Positions 52,331 through 60,678 of a stretch of DNA of 64,000 nt are shown here, piece after piece. Positions within the stretch are counted from its first letter, which is position 1, and every line of letters starts with the position of its first letter. The notes under the pieces are model-generated. The model searched no databases. It saw only the letters and a program-made list of their open reading frames with translations, and had not been told where the DNA came from. This stretch comes from a gamma proteobacterium HTCC5015 (GTDB lineage: Bacteria > Pseudomonadota > Gammaproteobacteria > HTCC5015), in the NCBI GenBank assembly GCA_000155715.1, contig DS990610.1, forward strand, positions 1 through 64,000, written 5' to 3'. A program made the translations under genes and the position numbers.

Positions 52331-52597
52331 TCAGTCGCGACGCTGATCCGCGCCGTCAGCATCCGATGTACTACGGGAATCGGACGTGGCATCAGACGAA
52401 GAAGCGTCGCCATCGATCACGCGATGTTGCGAGGTGTCATCAGACTTCGATGCCTCTTCACCCTCTTTCATCGCGTCTTTAAAGTTTTTCACCGCGCCGC
52501 CCACGTCAGAACCCATGTTGCGCAGTTTTTTGGTGCCAAAAATCAAAACGACAATGGCGAGAATAATGAGGAGTTGCCAAGGACTGATGCCAAACAT
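52331..52597 (-). CDS. tatA: Sec-independent translocase subunit TatA
   Basis: 88 residues: [20 protein letters not shown] membrane helix, then [20 protein letters not shown] amphipathic helix with the FGTKKLR motif, and an acidic Ser/Asp-rich tail. Forms the Tat pore. Two bases separate it from the hisE stop upstream. Confidence 0.93.
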   Translation of the reverse strand: MFGISPWQLLIILAIVVLIFGTKKLRNMGSDVGGAVKNFKDAMKEGEEASKSDDTSQHRVIDGDASSSDATSDSRSTSDADGADQRRD

Positions 52598-52599
52598 GA

Positions 52600-52944
52600 T
52601 TAGCTCTCTTTGCGTGCGTTTTTTTCGTCGATGCCAGAGAGGCCAAAACGGCGCTCTAGCTCCTTGAGTATATCAGCGGCAGACAAACCCTGATCCGCCA
52701 GCAGCACCAAGCTGTGAAACCACAGATCGGCCACTTCGTAAACGACTTTATCCGAGGCGCCATCCTTCGCCGCCATCACCACTTCTGTGGCTTCTTCGCC
52801 GACTTTTTTTAAAATGCCATCGAGCCCCTTGTGGTAGAGCTTGGCGACATAGGATGTGTCGGGCTCAGCGCCCTTGCGCGACTCCAGCACCTGCGTCAAC
52901 TCAGCTAAAACAGTGCCCACTTTTGCGGAATCAGGATTTGCCAT
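52600..52944 (-). CDS. hisE: Phosphoribosyl-ATP pyrophosphatase
   Basis: 114 residues of the MazG-like helical fold: [40 protein letters not shown] with the Glu metal ligands, and [20 protein letters not shown]. Second step of histidine synthesis. Encoded separately from hisI, as in Pseudomonas, and overlapping it by 14 bases. Confidence 0.95.
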   Translation of the reverse strand: MANPDSAKVGTVLAELTQVLESRKGAEPDTSYVAKLYHKGLDGILKKVGEEATEVVMAAKDGASDKVVYEVADLWFHSLVLLADQGLSAADILKELERRFGLSGIDEKNARKES

Positions 52945-53320
52945 AAATGTTCTCTGGGTCTTTTTGAACCGACTCTACCACCTGCCATTCGCCCTCTTGA
53001 TACTGGCGAAAAAAGCAGTGCTCACGGCCAGTATGACAGGCAATACCACCGATTTGTTCGATGCTTAATAAAATCACATCGCGGTCACAATCGAGCCGAA
53101 TGTCGCGCACCTTTTGAATGTGGCCCGAGCTCTCGCCCTTGTGCCACAGTTGCTGCCGCGAGCGCGAGTAGTAAACCGCTTCCCCCAGCTCAACCGTCTT
53201 CGCTAGGGCCTCGCGGTTCATCCAGGCCATCATCATCACTTGCCCCGTATCTGCCGCTTGGGCAATGGCGGGCACAAGGCCGTCGTCCGTCCACTGAATG
53301 CTATCGAGATAATCGCTCAT
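52931..53320 (-). CDS. hisI: Phosphoribosyl-AMP cyclohydrolase
   Basis: 129 residues: [40 protein letters not shown], and the zinc/magnesium region [17 protein letters not shown] then [11 protein letters not shown], with the conserved Cys residues. Third step of histidine synthesis. Overlaps hisF by 4 bases. Confidence 0.96.
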   Translation of the reverse strand: MSDYLDSIQWTDDGLVPAIAQAADTGQVMMMAWMNREALAKTVELGEAVYYSRSRQQLWHKGESSGHIQKVRDIRLDCDRDVILLSIEQIGGIACHTGREHCFFRQYQEGEWQVVESVQKDPENIYGKS

Positions 53321-54090
53321 AATCGCATCTCTATACCCGCCTCGGCCATGCGCTGCTTGGCCTCGGCAATACTGTACTCACCAAAGTGAAAAATGCTCGC
53401 CGCCAACACGGCGTCGGCTTTGCCTTTCACTACGCCGTCGACCAAGTGGTCGAGATTGCCGACACCGCCCGAGGCAATCACGGGAATCGGCACGGCTTCA
53501 GCGACGGCCCGAGTCAGCTCTAAGTCGAAACCCGCCTTGGTGCCGTCTCGATCCATGCTCGTCAACAGGATTTCGCCCGCGCCGTACTCGGCCATTTTGG
53601 CGGCCCACTCCACCGCATCAATTCCCGCCGATTTGCGACCGCCGTGGGTAAACACTTCCCAGCGCGGCGCCTCTCCCTCGGCGCTGACACGCTTGGCGTC
53701 AATGGCCAAAACAATGCACTGATTGCCCACGCGATCGGTGGACTCGCGGACCAGATCGGGGTTGTGGATCGCCGCCGTATTAATACCTACTTTGTCGGCT
53801 CCTGCATTCAACATGCGCCGAACGTCTTCGAACTGACGAATTCCACCGCCAACGGTTAACGGAATGAATACCTCGGAAGCCACCCGCTCAACCATGTCGA
53901 CCATCGTCGCTCGGTTGTCGGAACTCGCGGTAATGTCGAGAAAAGTAATCTCGTCCGCACCGGCGGCGTTATAGCCCCGCGCGATTTCTACGGGATCGCC
54001 CGCATCGCGAATATCGACAAAGTTAACGCCCTTGACCACGCGACCGGCATCGACATCCAGACAGGGGATAATACGCTTGGCGAGCCCCAT
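53317..54090 (-). CDS. hisF: Imidazole glycerol phosphate synthase subunit HisF
   Basis: 257-residue TIM barrel: [20 protein letters not shown] with the catalytic Asp, [64 protein letters not shown] (second catalytic Asp) and [17 protein letters not shown]. Works with HisH to make IGP and AICAR. Overlaps hisA by one base. Confidence 0.97.
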   Translation of the reverse strand: MGLAKRIIPCLDVDAGRVVKGVNFVDIRDAGDPVEIARGYNAAGADEITFLDITASSDNRATMVDMVERVASEVFIPLTVGGGIRQFEDVRRMLNAGADKVGINTAAIHNPDLVRESTDRVGNQCIVLAIDAKRVSAEGEAPRWEVFTHGGRKSAGIDAVEWAAKMAEYGAGEILLTSMDRDGTKAGFDLELTRAVAEAVPIPVIASGGVGNLDHLVDGVVKGKADAVLAASIFHFGEYSIAEAKQRMAEAGIEMRL

Positions 54091-54824
54091 CAGTCTTGCG
54101 CGTCGAGCCAGGCTTGCGCCTCGGCCAAGTCGACGGTGCCCTCGTAAATAGAGCGTCCTAAAATCGTACCGCTAATGCCCTCTCCACTCTTGGCATAGAG
54201 CGCTTTGATATCGTCGATACTGGTAACGCCGCCCGAGGCGATGACGGGGATCTTGACGCTACCGGCCAATTTCGCCGTAGAGTCCACATTGACGCCCTGC
54301 ATCATACCGTCGCGGCTGATATCGGTATAAATAATCGATTCGACACCATCCTCTTCAAAGTGCTGAGCCATATCGATCACATCGTGGCGCGACAACTTGC
54401 TCCAACCATCCGTGGCCACCTTGCCGTTTTTGGCGTCTAGACCAACAATAATATGCCCTTGATAGGCGAGGCACACTTCCGACACGAAGTGGGGCTCAGC
54501 CACAGCCTTAGAGCCCAAGATCACATAGCGTACGCCTGCATCTAAATATGTTTCGATGGTTTTTTCACTGCGAATGCCACCGCCAATTTGTACAGGCAAT
54601 TCGGGAAAGGCTTCGCAGATAGCGTGCACCACATCGGCATTGCGCGGCTCGCCGGCGAAGGCGCCATCCAAATCGACCAAGTGCAGACGCCTTGCGCCCG
54701 CATCAACCCAGCGGCGAGCCACTGCGACGGGATCGTCTGAGAATACCGTATCGTCCTCCATGCGCCCCTGGCGCAGGCGAACACACTTACCTTCTTTGAG
54801 ATCAATAGCGGGAATTAACAACAT
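54090..54824 (-). CDS. hisA: Phosphoribosylformimino-AICAR ribotide isomerase
   Basis: 244-residue TIM barrel: [20 protein letters not shown] with the catalytic Asp, [56 protein letters not shown] and [14 protein letters not shown]. It opens the ProFAR ring for HisF/HisH. 15 bases downstream of hisH. Confidence 0.97.
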   Translation of the reverse strand: MLLIPAIDLKEGKCVRLRQGRMEDDTVFSDDPVAVARRWVDAGARRLHLVDLDGAFAGEPRNADVVHAICEAFPELPVQIGGGIRSEKTIETYLDAGVRYVILGSKAVAEPHFVSEVCLAYQGHIIVGLDAKNGKVATDGWSKLSRHDVIDMAQHFEEDGVESIIYTDISRDGMMQGVNVDSTAKLAGSVKIPVIASGGVTSIDDIKALYAKSGEGISGTILGRSIYEGTVDLAEAQAWLDAQD

Positions 54825-54839
54825 GACAGATTTATCCGA

Positions 54840-55475
54840 TTACGCTTGTCCATCCCAACGGACGAAATTTTTTAACAACTGTAGGCCATTGTCGGCACTT
54901 TTTTCAGGGTGGCACTGCACCGCAAACAGGTTATCGCGGCCGAGTGCCGAGGTGAAGTCCACACCGTACTCGGTGGTCCCCAAACGATCTTCGGCGCGGG
55001 CACAATCCACGAAGTAGCTGTGCACAAAGTAAAAGCGACTGCCGTCATCGATCCCGCTCCACAGCGGGTGGGAGCGCTGTTGGTTCACCCCATTCCACCC
55101 CATATGGGGGATTTTTAGCTGGGGGTCATTGATAAATTGAGCGAAGGGCCGCACCTCGCCCTCAATCCAATCGAGGCAGTCGACACCGTTATTTTCAGCA
55201 CTGTGATGCAATAAAACCTGCATCCCCATGCAAATCCCCAAAAAGGGCTTGCTGCGTGAGACCTCGGCAATCACGTCGACCAATTCGTGGCGACGCAATG
55301 CCGACATACACTCTGCCGCAGCGCCTTGACCTGGGAAGACAATGCGGTCGGCGGCGGCGATCACATCGGCGCGATCCGTCACATCAATTTGATCTTTGGG
55401 CGCACAGTGACTCACTGCACGCGCGACGGAGTGCAGGTTGCCCATGCCGTAGTCGATAATGGCAATGCGTTGCAT
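54840..55475 (-). CDS. hisH: Imidazole glycerol phosphate synthase glutaminase subunit HisH
   Basis: 211 residues of class I glutamine amidotransferase: IAIIDYGMGNLHSVARAV, PGQGAAAECMSALR, nucleophile Cys in PFLGICMGMQVLLHHS, GWNGVN, VHSYFVDC and the His/Glu pair in FAVQCHPEKSADNG. Supplies ammonia to HisF. 3 bases after hisB. Confidence 0.97.
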   Translation of the reverse strand: MQRIAIIDYGMGNLHSVARAVSHCAPKDQIDVTDRADVIAAADRIVFPGQGAAAECMSALRRHELVDVIAEVSRSKPFLGICMGMQVLLHHSAENNGVDCLDWIEGEVRPFAQFINDPQLKIPHMGWNGVNQQRSHPLWSGIDDGSRFYFVHSYFVDCARAEDRLGTTEYGVDFTSALGRDNLFAVQCHPEKSADNGLQLLKNFVRWDGQA

Positions 55476-55478
55476 GGT

Positions 55479-56078
55479 TTAGCCGGTCAGCGAGCCCTTG
55501 GTGGAAGGTGTCACGCCCGCCATGCGCGGATCCATCTCTAGCGCCATGCGCAGCGCGCGGCCAAAGGCTTTAAACACCGTTTCGATAATGTGGTGCGTAT
55601 TAAAGCCCTCGAGATTGTCGATATGCAGTGTGACCTGGGCGTGATTGACAAAGCCTTGGAAAAATTCATAGAACAAATCCACATCAAAGTCCCCCACGCG
55701 AGCGCGGGGGAACTTCACGCGAAACTCCAAGCCGGGGCGCCCTGAAAAATCGATGACAACGCGAGACAACGCTTCATCGAGGGGCACATAAGCGTGACCG
55801 TAGCGACGAATGCCCTTTTTATCGCCCACCGCTTTGGCAAAGGCCTGACCCACGGTGATTCCGATGTCCTCCACCGTGTGGTGGTCATCAATATGGGTGT
55901 CTCCCGTCGCCTTAACCGCCATATCGATCAGGCCGTGGCGGGCGATTTGATCCATCATGTGCTCTAAAAAAGGTACACCCGTATCAAAACGGCTTTCACC
56001 ACTGCCGTCGAGATTGATCTCGGCGGTGATCTGCGTTTCCAGTGTATCGCGGCTAACAGAGGCCGTGCGGTCTGCCAT
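55479..56078 (-). CDS. hisB: Imidazoleglycerol-phosphate dehydratase
   Basis: 199 residues, the monofunctional HisB form. Metal-binding His clusters: [40 protein letters not shown] and [18 protein letters not shown]. The ATG at 56078 gives the standard length; a longer frame has no homology. It leads the hisBHAFIE-tatABC run; hisG, hisD and hisC are not in the window. A MITE-like element ends 103 bases upstream. Confidence 0.96.
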   Translation of the reverse strand: MADRTASVSRDTLETQITAEINLDGSGESRFDTGVPFLEHMMDQIARHGLIDMAVKATGDTHIDDHHTVEDIGITVGQAFAKAVGDKKGIRRYGHAYVPLDEALSRVVIDFSGRPGLEFRVKFPRARVGDFDVDLFYEFFQGFVNHAQVTLHIDNLEGFNTHHIIETVFKAFGRALRMALEMDPRMAGVTPSTKGSLTG

Positions 56079-56180
56079 GGTGTCTCCAGCAGGCTGTGTG
56101 TTCAAAGCCGTAGGATACAACAACTCGCCTTTGTCGTCCTTGTTTTGCCTCACTTTAGGCCACAATCCACCCAAAAGAGA

Positions 56181-56451
56181 CTAGGGCCTGTTAACACAAA
56201 TTTTATGATCTCTGCTGGAAGCCATTTTCCTGCCCAGCAAGGCAGAAGGCGTGCCGTGTAGTTCGTCTACACAAACAACTGATAACGCAGCTGGGCGGAA
56301 AATAGCTCCAGCCCTTCGGGTTGTGGCTAAAAAAGCGCCACTCATCGTTGCTCGTCGCTCATTTGGATTCACCAAACCACGCTCCTTGCGCCTTGATTGG
56401 CGCTTTTTTAGTCACAACAGTGACCATCAAATTTGTGTTAACAGGCCCTAG
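56181..56451. mobile_element. MITE-like element, copy 2 (271 bp)
   Basis: Same length and orientation as 11951-12221, with 6 differences. Here the 23-bp terminal inverted repeats are perfect. The small internal hairpin keeps its GTGTAG/CTACAC stem but the loop is TTCGT instead of TATAT, a change that preserves pairing. The terminal CTAG at 56448-56451 contains the xerC stop codon (TAG on the minus strand). It separates xerC from the his operon. Confidence 0.8.
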
Positions 56452-57395
56452 TCGTCTTTCTTGCGCTTGGCTCGCGGGTGGGCTTTGTCGTAGGTATTGG
56501 CAAGGTGTTGAAAATCGAGGTGGGTATAAATTTGCGTGGTGCCGATATTGGCGTGTCCAAGCAACTTTTGCACGGCCCGTAAATCGCCCGACGACTCCAA
56601 CAGATGCGTCGCAAAGGAGTGGCGCAACATGTGGGGATGGAGGTTGCGGTCGAGCCCGCGACGCTGAGCGTAATCGGCGATGCGTTGCTGGATACCCCGC
56701 ACACTGAGGCGGCCACCGCGCTGATTGATAAACAGGGCATCTTCACGCTTTGCTCCAGAGCCCTCCAGCCACTGGCTGCGCACGGCCAGCCAGTCATCCA
56801 GCGATTCTCGCGCTTTACCGCCAACCATCACATGTCGCGCCTTGCTGCCCTTGCCCACCACCTCGAGATCGCGCTCTTGGTGGCGCAAATCCGCGCAATC
56901 CAAGGCCGCCAACTCGGCTAGGCGCAAGCCCGTCGAGTAGAACAACTCCAAAATGGCGCGCTCGCGCACATCCGCCGAATTTGCGTCATCCCTCTGACTC
57001 GGCGCATCTAACAAATGCTGCAAGCGATCCGCGTCCAGCACTTCGGGCAGTTTTTTCTCGCCTCGCGGTGCGGGCACACCCTGTGCGGGATTGGCCTGCA
57101 ACTGACCCTCGCGAATTAAAAACTGAAAGAAACCTCGCGCAGCCGAGAGACGCCGAGCGATACTCCGCGAGGCCAAGCCACCACGGTGTGAAGCGGCGGC
57201 AAAATCTCGCACGTCCTGTCCTATCACTTGCTGCCAATCGATGGGCAGGGGCCCGATGTAATCACACAGCGCCTTTAAATCGCGGCGATAATTATCCAGC
57301 GTGTGCGACGAGTAGCGACGCTCCGCCATCAAGTGCTGCAAATAGCGCTGCACCCAAGGGTCGAGCTCCACCGATTGTTCTGCCCCAGACGCCAT
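56448..57395 (-). CDS. xerC: Site-specific tyrosine recombinase XerC
   Basis: 315 residues. N-terminal SAM-like core-binding domain (about 8-95, RYLQHLMAERRYSSHTLDNY), then the catalytic domain with Arg in LFYSTGLRLAELAALDC, HMLRHSFATHLLESSGDLRA (His and Arg), LLGHANIGTTQIYTHLDFQ with the His and the Tyr nucleophile. Resolves chromosome dimers at dif with XerD. The ATG at 57395 has a GAGG site. Odd: its TAG stop is the first codon inside the MITE copy, and it is separated from dapF-DUF484, its usual neighbours. Confidence 0.95.
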   Translation of the reverse strand: MASGAEQSVELDPWVQRYLQHLMAERRYSSHTLDNYRRDLKALCDYIGPLPIDWQQVIGQDVRDFAAASHRGGLASRSIARRLSAARGFFQFLIREGQLQANPAQGVPAPRGEKKLPEVLDADRLQHLLDAPSQRDDANSADVRERAILELFYSTGLRLAELAALDCADLRHQERDLEVVGKGSKARHVMVGGKARESLDDWLAVRSQWLEGSGAKREDALFINQRGGRLSVRGIQQRIADYAQRRGLDRNLHPHMLRHSFATHLLESSGDLRAVQKLLGHANIGTTQIYTHLDFQHLANTYDKAHPRAKRKKDD

Positions 57396-57569
57396 CACAA
57401 GCCTCACACTATTGATTAAAACTAGATTCTATCTCAACCAGCCCCACGCAAAAATCCAGCCAACCGCAAAGCCCAGTCACAATATGCTAGATTAAACCCC
57501 AACAACGACAGAGAGCAGTCAAACGACGGAGCTCCTGATAATTTATACGCAATAGGTTAAGGAGAAGTA

Positions 57570-58235
57570 ATGAAAAAAGTATTATTGGCACTCATAGCGA
57601 TCGTGGGAATGAGCCCCGCCCTTTGTGCCCAAAACATTGATGCTCAAAAGCTGACACTAGATCTCCAAAAAATGCACCACGATGGCAATACCTTGCACCT
57701 AGCTTGGTGGTTGCCTAATGAGCACTGGGAGGCCTCTTTCAAGGACGCTCTAGGTATCAGCCCTGAAGAAAAAACAAGCATCCTGAGCGAGCTCGACCAA
57801 TACATCATATTTACTGCAATGGAGGGAAAAATCGGCCCTTTTGGTGGAATTACAGGTACACCCAAAGACAAACTGCTACCGAAAATTTCTCTCGAAACCT
57901 CCGAAACCACGTTACTGCCATTAAGTGAGTCCAATATTTCCCCTGACATCAAACACTTTTTAAGCGTAATGAAACCAACTTTTGCAAACATGCTTGGTCA
58001 ATTTGGGAACGCCATTGAGTTTGTTATTTTTAAAGACAGAAACAACGGTAAGGAAAACATTCTAAACGCCAAATCCGACGGAGCCTTTACCCTGATCATA
58101 GGAGAGCAAGATCTCAAATGGCAACTGCCCTTAGGAAGCCTTATGCCACCTAAATTCGACCCAGACACCGGTGACGAATTTCCAGGCAATTACAGCTACA
58201 ACCCATTTTCAGGAAAAAAACTCATCACACGATAG
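57570..58235 (+). CDS. Exported protein of unknown function, AT-richer than neighbours
   Basis: 221 residues with a signal peptide (MKKVLLALIAIVGMSPALC, cut near AQN). The mature part has no recognised motif; it begins IDAQKLTLDLQKMHHDGNTL, and a middle stretch reads FGGITGTPKDKLLPK, with a Gly-Asn-rich end (GDEFPGNYSYNPFSGKK). Codon use and base composition are more AT-rich than in the surrounding genes, suggesting transfer. AAGGAG ribosome site. It sits in an accessory patch between xerC and dsbA beside a pseudogene. Confidence 0.6.
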   Translation: MKKVLLALIAIVGMSPALCAQNIDAQKLTLDLQKMHHDGNTLHLAWWLPNEHWEASFKDALGISPEEKTSILSELDQYIIFTAMEGKIGPFGGITGTPKDKLLPKISLETSETTLLPLSESNISPDIKHFLSVMKPTFANMLGQFGNAIEFVIFKDRNNGKENILNAKSDGAFTLIIGEQDLKWQLPLGSLMPPKFDPDTGDEFPGNYSYNPFSGKKLITR

Positions 58236-58245
58236 CTGACAAAGC

Positions 58246-58281
58246 CAGCTCAGTGGCTCGGAATAATTAGCCACTGAGCTG
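58246..58281. terminator. Perfect 13-bp hairpin after the unknown exported gene
   Basis: CAGCTCAGTGGCT (58246-58258) pairs with AGCCACTGAGCTG (58269-58281) across a 10-base loop, starting 10 bases after the stop. No T-run follows. Confidence 0.45.
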
Positions 58282-58351
58282 TGAACTGAGAGCATTGTAA
58301 ACCCAGAGAAGTAGGGTTCAGAGTGCCATTTTGTAAACCAGAAAATAAACA

Positions 58352-58638
58352 ATGAAACACTTGGCTCAGTTACTGTTGATGGCTTTGATTCTGGCGCCTG
58401 TCTTTGCGCTGTCCTCCGATGTTTGGCTGACGATGAATAGCTATGGGCCGGTTAAAATTGGCATGTCTGCGGATGAAGCGTATGCCCATTTGCGCACGCT
58501 GGCTCAGGTTGAAAAACTGAGTGTGGACGAGAGCTAATCTCCAATGGCCGGGCTAGCTTTTATACTCGATAATGAAAAATCGCACGCATCGAAATTCGCT
58601 CTAGCGGGGCGTTGACGTTTTCGGCGTATTCAGGGTGA
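58352..58638 (+). pseudogene. Decayed small exported-protein gene (internal stop and frameshift)
   Basis: The intact start codes for a signal peptide and SYGPVKIGMSADEAYAHLRT, resembling proteins with the GPVKIGM motif. After 61 residues a TAA interrupts it. Reading through gives SSPMAGLAFILDNEK-like sequence, and a shift of one base near 58579 continues as IARIEIRSSGALTFSAYSG before a stop at 58636-58638. The two frames together look like one ancestral domain, so this is a pseudogene rather than a real 61-residue protein. The N-terminal open frame (58352-58537) could still be translated. Confidence 0.6.
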
Positions 58639-58679
58639 CAACTGCAAAGCCGACCAGCGCTTTTTGTGTTGATCGGGCA

Positions 58680-58709
58680 AAAAAAGCCCGCTGTGAGAGC
58701 GGGCTTTTT
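58680..58709. terminator. Bidirectional Rho-independent terminator of dsbA
   Basis: AAAAAAGCCCGCTGTGAGAGCGGGCTTTTT: stem GCCCGCT/AGCGGGC with an A-run and T-run, functional on both strands. It lies 17 bases past the dsbA stop and after the pseudogene. Confidence 0.9.
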
Positions 58710-58726
58710 ACCGTTGCGAGAGCTCG

Positions 58727-59377
58727 CTATTGGGACGACTCTTTAGCAATTAAGAAATTCAACACATCAATCATGCCTTGATTGCCACCGGCATAGCGGC
58801 CCGATGTGTGGTATTTGCCCGCCACCGAAAGAGCGGGCACACCGCGCAGGCCGTGGGCGCGCACAGTTTGAACCGCTTTTCGGCTCTTGGTTTCGACGGC
58901 AAAGCTATTAATGGTATTGAGGATTTTCTTTTCCTCTAGGCCCGATTTTTTCGCCATGAAAGCGGCCAGCGACTCTGGGCTGTTCAGGCTTTTACCCTGT
59001 TCGTGCATGGCGTCAAAAATAGCGTCGTGTACTTGCTCGGTAATGCCGAGCATTTCCGCCGCAAAGTAGGCTTTGGCGTGCACCGCCCACTGAGCATTAA
59101 AAATGGCGGGTACGCGACGAAAGCTGACATTGTCGGGCTTGCTGTCAATCCACGCATTGAGCGCGGGCTCGAAATTAAAACAGTGGGGGCAGCCGTACCA
59201 GAAAAACTCGACGACTTCGATTTTTCCATCGGGCGCCTCTGTCGCCGCCACGGGTTGTATGGGCATGTAGTGCTCGTTCACTTGAAAGCGCTCCATGCCT
59301 TCGGCAAACGCGGCGGAAGATAGTTGAGCGGCCAGCAAGCTGATTAGCAGGACAATAGGGTGTAGGTAGCGTTTCAT
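58727..59377 (-). CDS. dsbA: Thiol:disulfide interchange protein DsbA
   Basis: 216 residues. Signal peptide to about residue 25 (LLAAQLSSAAFA), thioredoxin-like fold with the active site CPHC (Cys63-Cys66, in FFWYGCPHCFNF) and the cis-Pro loop in RGVPALSVAGKY. It introduces disulfides into exported proteins. An ATG one codon earlier (59380) is equally possible. Location next to cytochrome c4 and engB is conserved in Pseudomonas-type genomes; here the Ccs pair sits between dsbA and cc4. Confidence 0.95.
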   Translation of the reverse strand: MKRYLHPIVLLISLLAAQLSSAAFAEGMERFQVNEHYMPIQPVAATEAPDGKIEVVEFFWYGCPHCFNFEPALNAWIDSKPDNVSFRRVPAIFNAQWAVHAKAYFAAEMLGITEQVHDAIFDAMHEQGKSLNSPESLAAFMAKKSGLEEKKILNTINSFAVETKSRKAVQTVRAHGLRGVPALSVAGKYHTSGRYAGGNQGMIDVLNFLIAKESSQ

Positions 59378-59504
59378 CATGATCCGTCTTTCTCTTTTCA
59401 ATTTTTAAGTGTGATTTAGTCGTCGTGGAGCGGATCAAGTTCCCGCCCCGCCTGAAAAATTCTGCGCCCATCAAACCACAGGGCGTGCCCTGTCACAATA
59501 GCAA

Positions 59505-60665
59505 CTATAGCTCGCCGTAGGAGTGCAGACCCGACAAAAACATATTGACGCCAAGGAAGCAGAAAGCCGTAATAAAGAAGCCAATCACTGCCCACCACGC
59601 CATCACGCGGCCGCTCCAACCCTGAACCAATCTAAAGTGCAGCCAAGCGGCGTAGTTGAGCCACACGATGAGCGCCCAAGTCTCCTTGGGATCCCACGAC
59701 CAGTAACTGCCCCAGGCCTCGGCGGCCCACAGGGCACCGAGAATCGTGGCAACGGTGAAAAAGGCAAAGCCCAGCGCGACGGACTTGTACATGATGTCGT
59801 CGACCAGCTGGGTGCCGGGCAGCTTTAAGCCCCATCCCGAGCCGCGCTGATCCGCGCGATCCCGCAACATCCAAGCGATTGCCAGCATTGCGGCAATCGA
59901 AAATGCGCCGTAGCCAATGAAGTTGGCGGGCACGTGAATCTTCATCCAGTAACTCTTGAGGGCGGGCACGAGAGGCTGAATTTCATGGCCGCCGCGGGAG
60001 AAGCTATACCAAAGCAGAAAACCCACGCCCATACTAATCGCCAAGGAGGCAAAAAAGCCCAATCGGCGCTCGGCCATGCGCTGCTCGTAGTACAAGTAGA
60101 TCAAAGCCGTCATAACACAAAACAGCACGAACACTTCGTAGAGATTGCTGACGGGAATGTGGCCAAAATCAAAGTCGATGAGGTAGGACTCGCGCCAGCG
60201 CACCATCAAGCCCAGCATACCGAGTAGCGTCGCCGTCCACATCAGCTGGCTGCCCGTGCGCGAAACGGCCTCGGACTGGCGAACCAAGCCTAATCCATAG
60301 GTGAGCGTGGCCAAGAAATACAGGGCACTCATCCAACTAATCGCACTTTGGCTCGATAAAAAATACTTGAGAAAAAACTGCTGCTCACCGCGATCCATGT
60401 CGCCGCCATACAGCCAGAGGCTCAGCATCGACAAGCCACCTAGTGCGATACAAAACCAGCGAATGCCGCGCCAGTGCCAGCCCAATCCAACCGTCGTGAA
60501 GGCCGTTCCCCACAATATGCACTGCTCGTAGACATTCATCGTGTCGCCATAGTAGAGCTCGGCAAACAGTGTGGCCGCCAGCACCAGAGCGGCCCAAGTG
60601 AAGTCACTCAAAGTCAGGCGCTTATACCAAGCCTGTCGCAACTGTAGTGTTTGATGATTTGTCAT
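59505..60665 (-). CDS. ccsB: Cytochrome c synthetase subunit CcsB/CcsA (System II)
   Basis: 386 residues with about eight membrane helices. The haem-handling WWD region reads EAWGSYWSWDPKETWALIVW around residues 320-340, with conserved His nearby (WLHFRLVQGW). It attaches haem to the CxxCH of apocytochromes c together with Ccs1. The ATG at 60665 is chosen; 13 bases separate it from ccs1. The likely substrate is the diheme cytochrome c4 encoded next to it. Confidence 0.9.
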   Translation of the reverse strand: MTNHQTLQLRQAWYKRLTLSDFTWAALVLAATLFAELYYGDTMNVYEQCILWGTAFTTVGLGWHWRGIRWFCIALGGLSMLSLWLYGGDMDRGEQQFFLKYFLSSQSAISWMSALYFLATLTYGLGLVRQSEAVSRTGSQLMWTATLLGMLGLMVRWRESYLIDFDFGHIPVSNLYEVFVLFCVMTALIYLYYEQRMAERRLGFFASLAISMGVGFLLWYSFSRGGHEIQPLVPALKSYWMKIHVPANFIGYGAFSIAAMLAIAWMLRDRADQRGSGWGLKLPGTQLVDDIMYKSVALGFAFFTVATILGALWAAEAWGSYWSWDPKETWALIVWLNYAAWLHFRLVQGWSGRVMAWWAVIGFFITAFCFLGVNMFLSGLHSYGEL

Positions 60666-60678
60666 AGCGTCCTCACAC

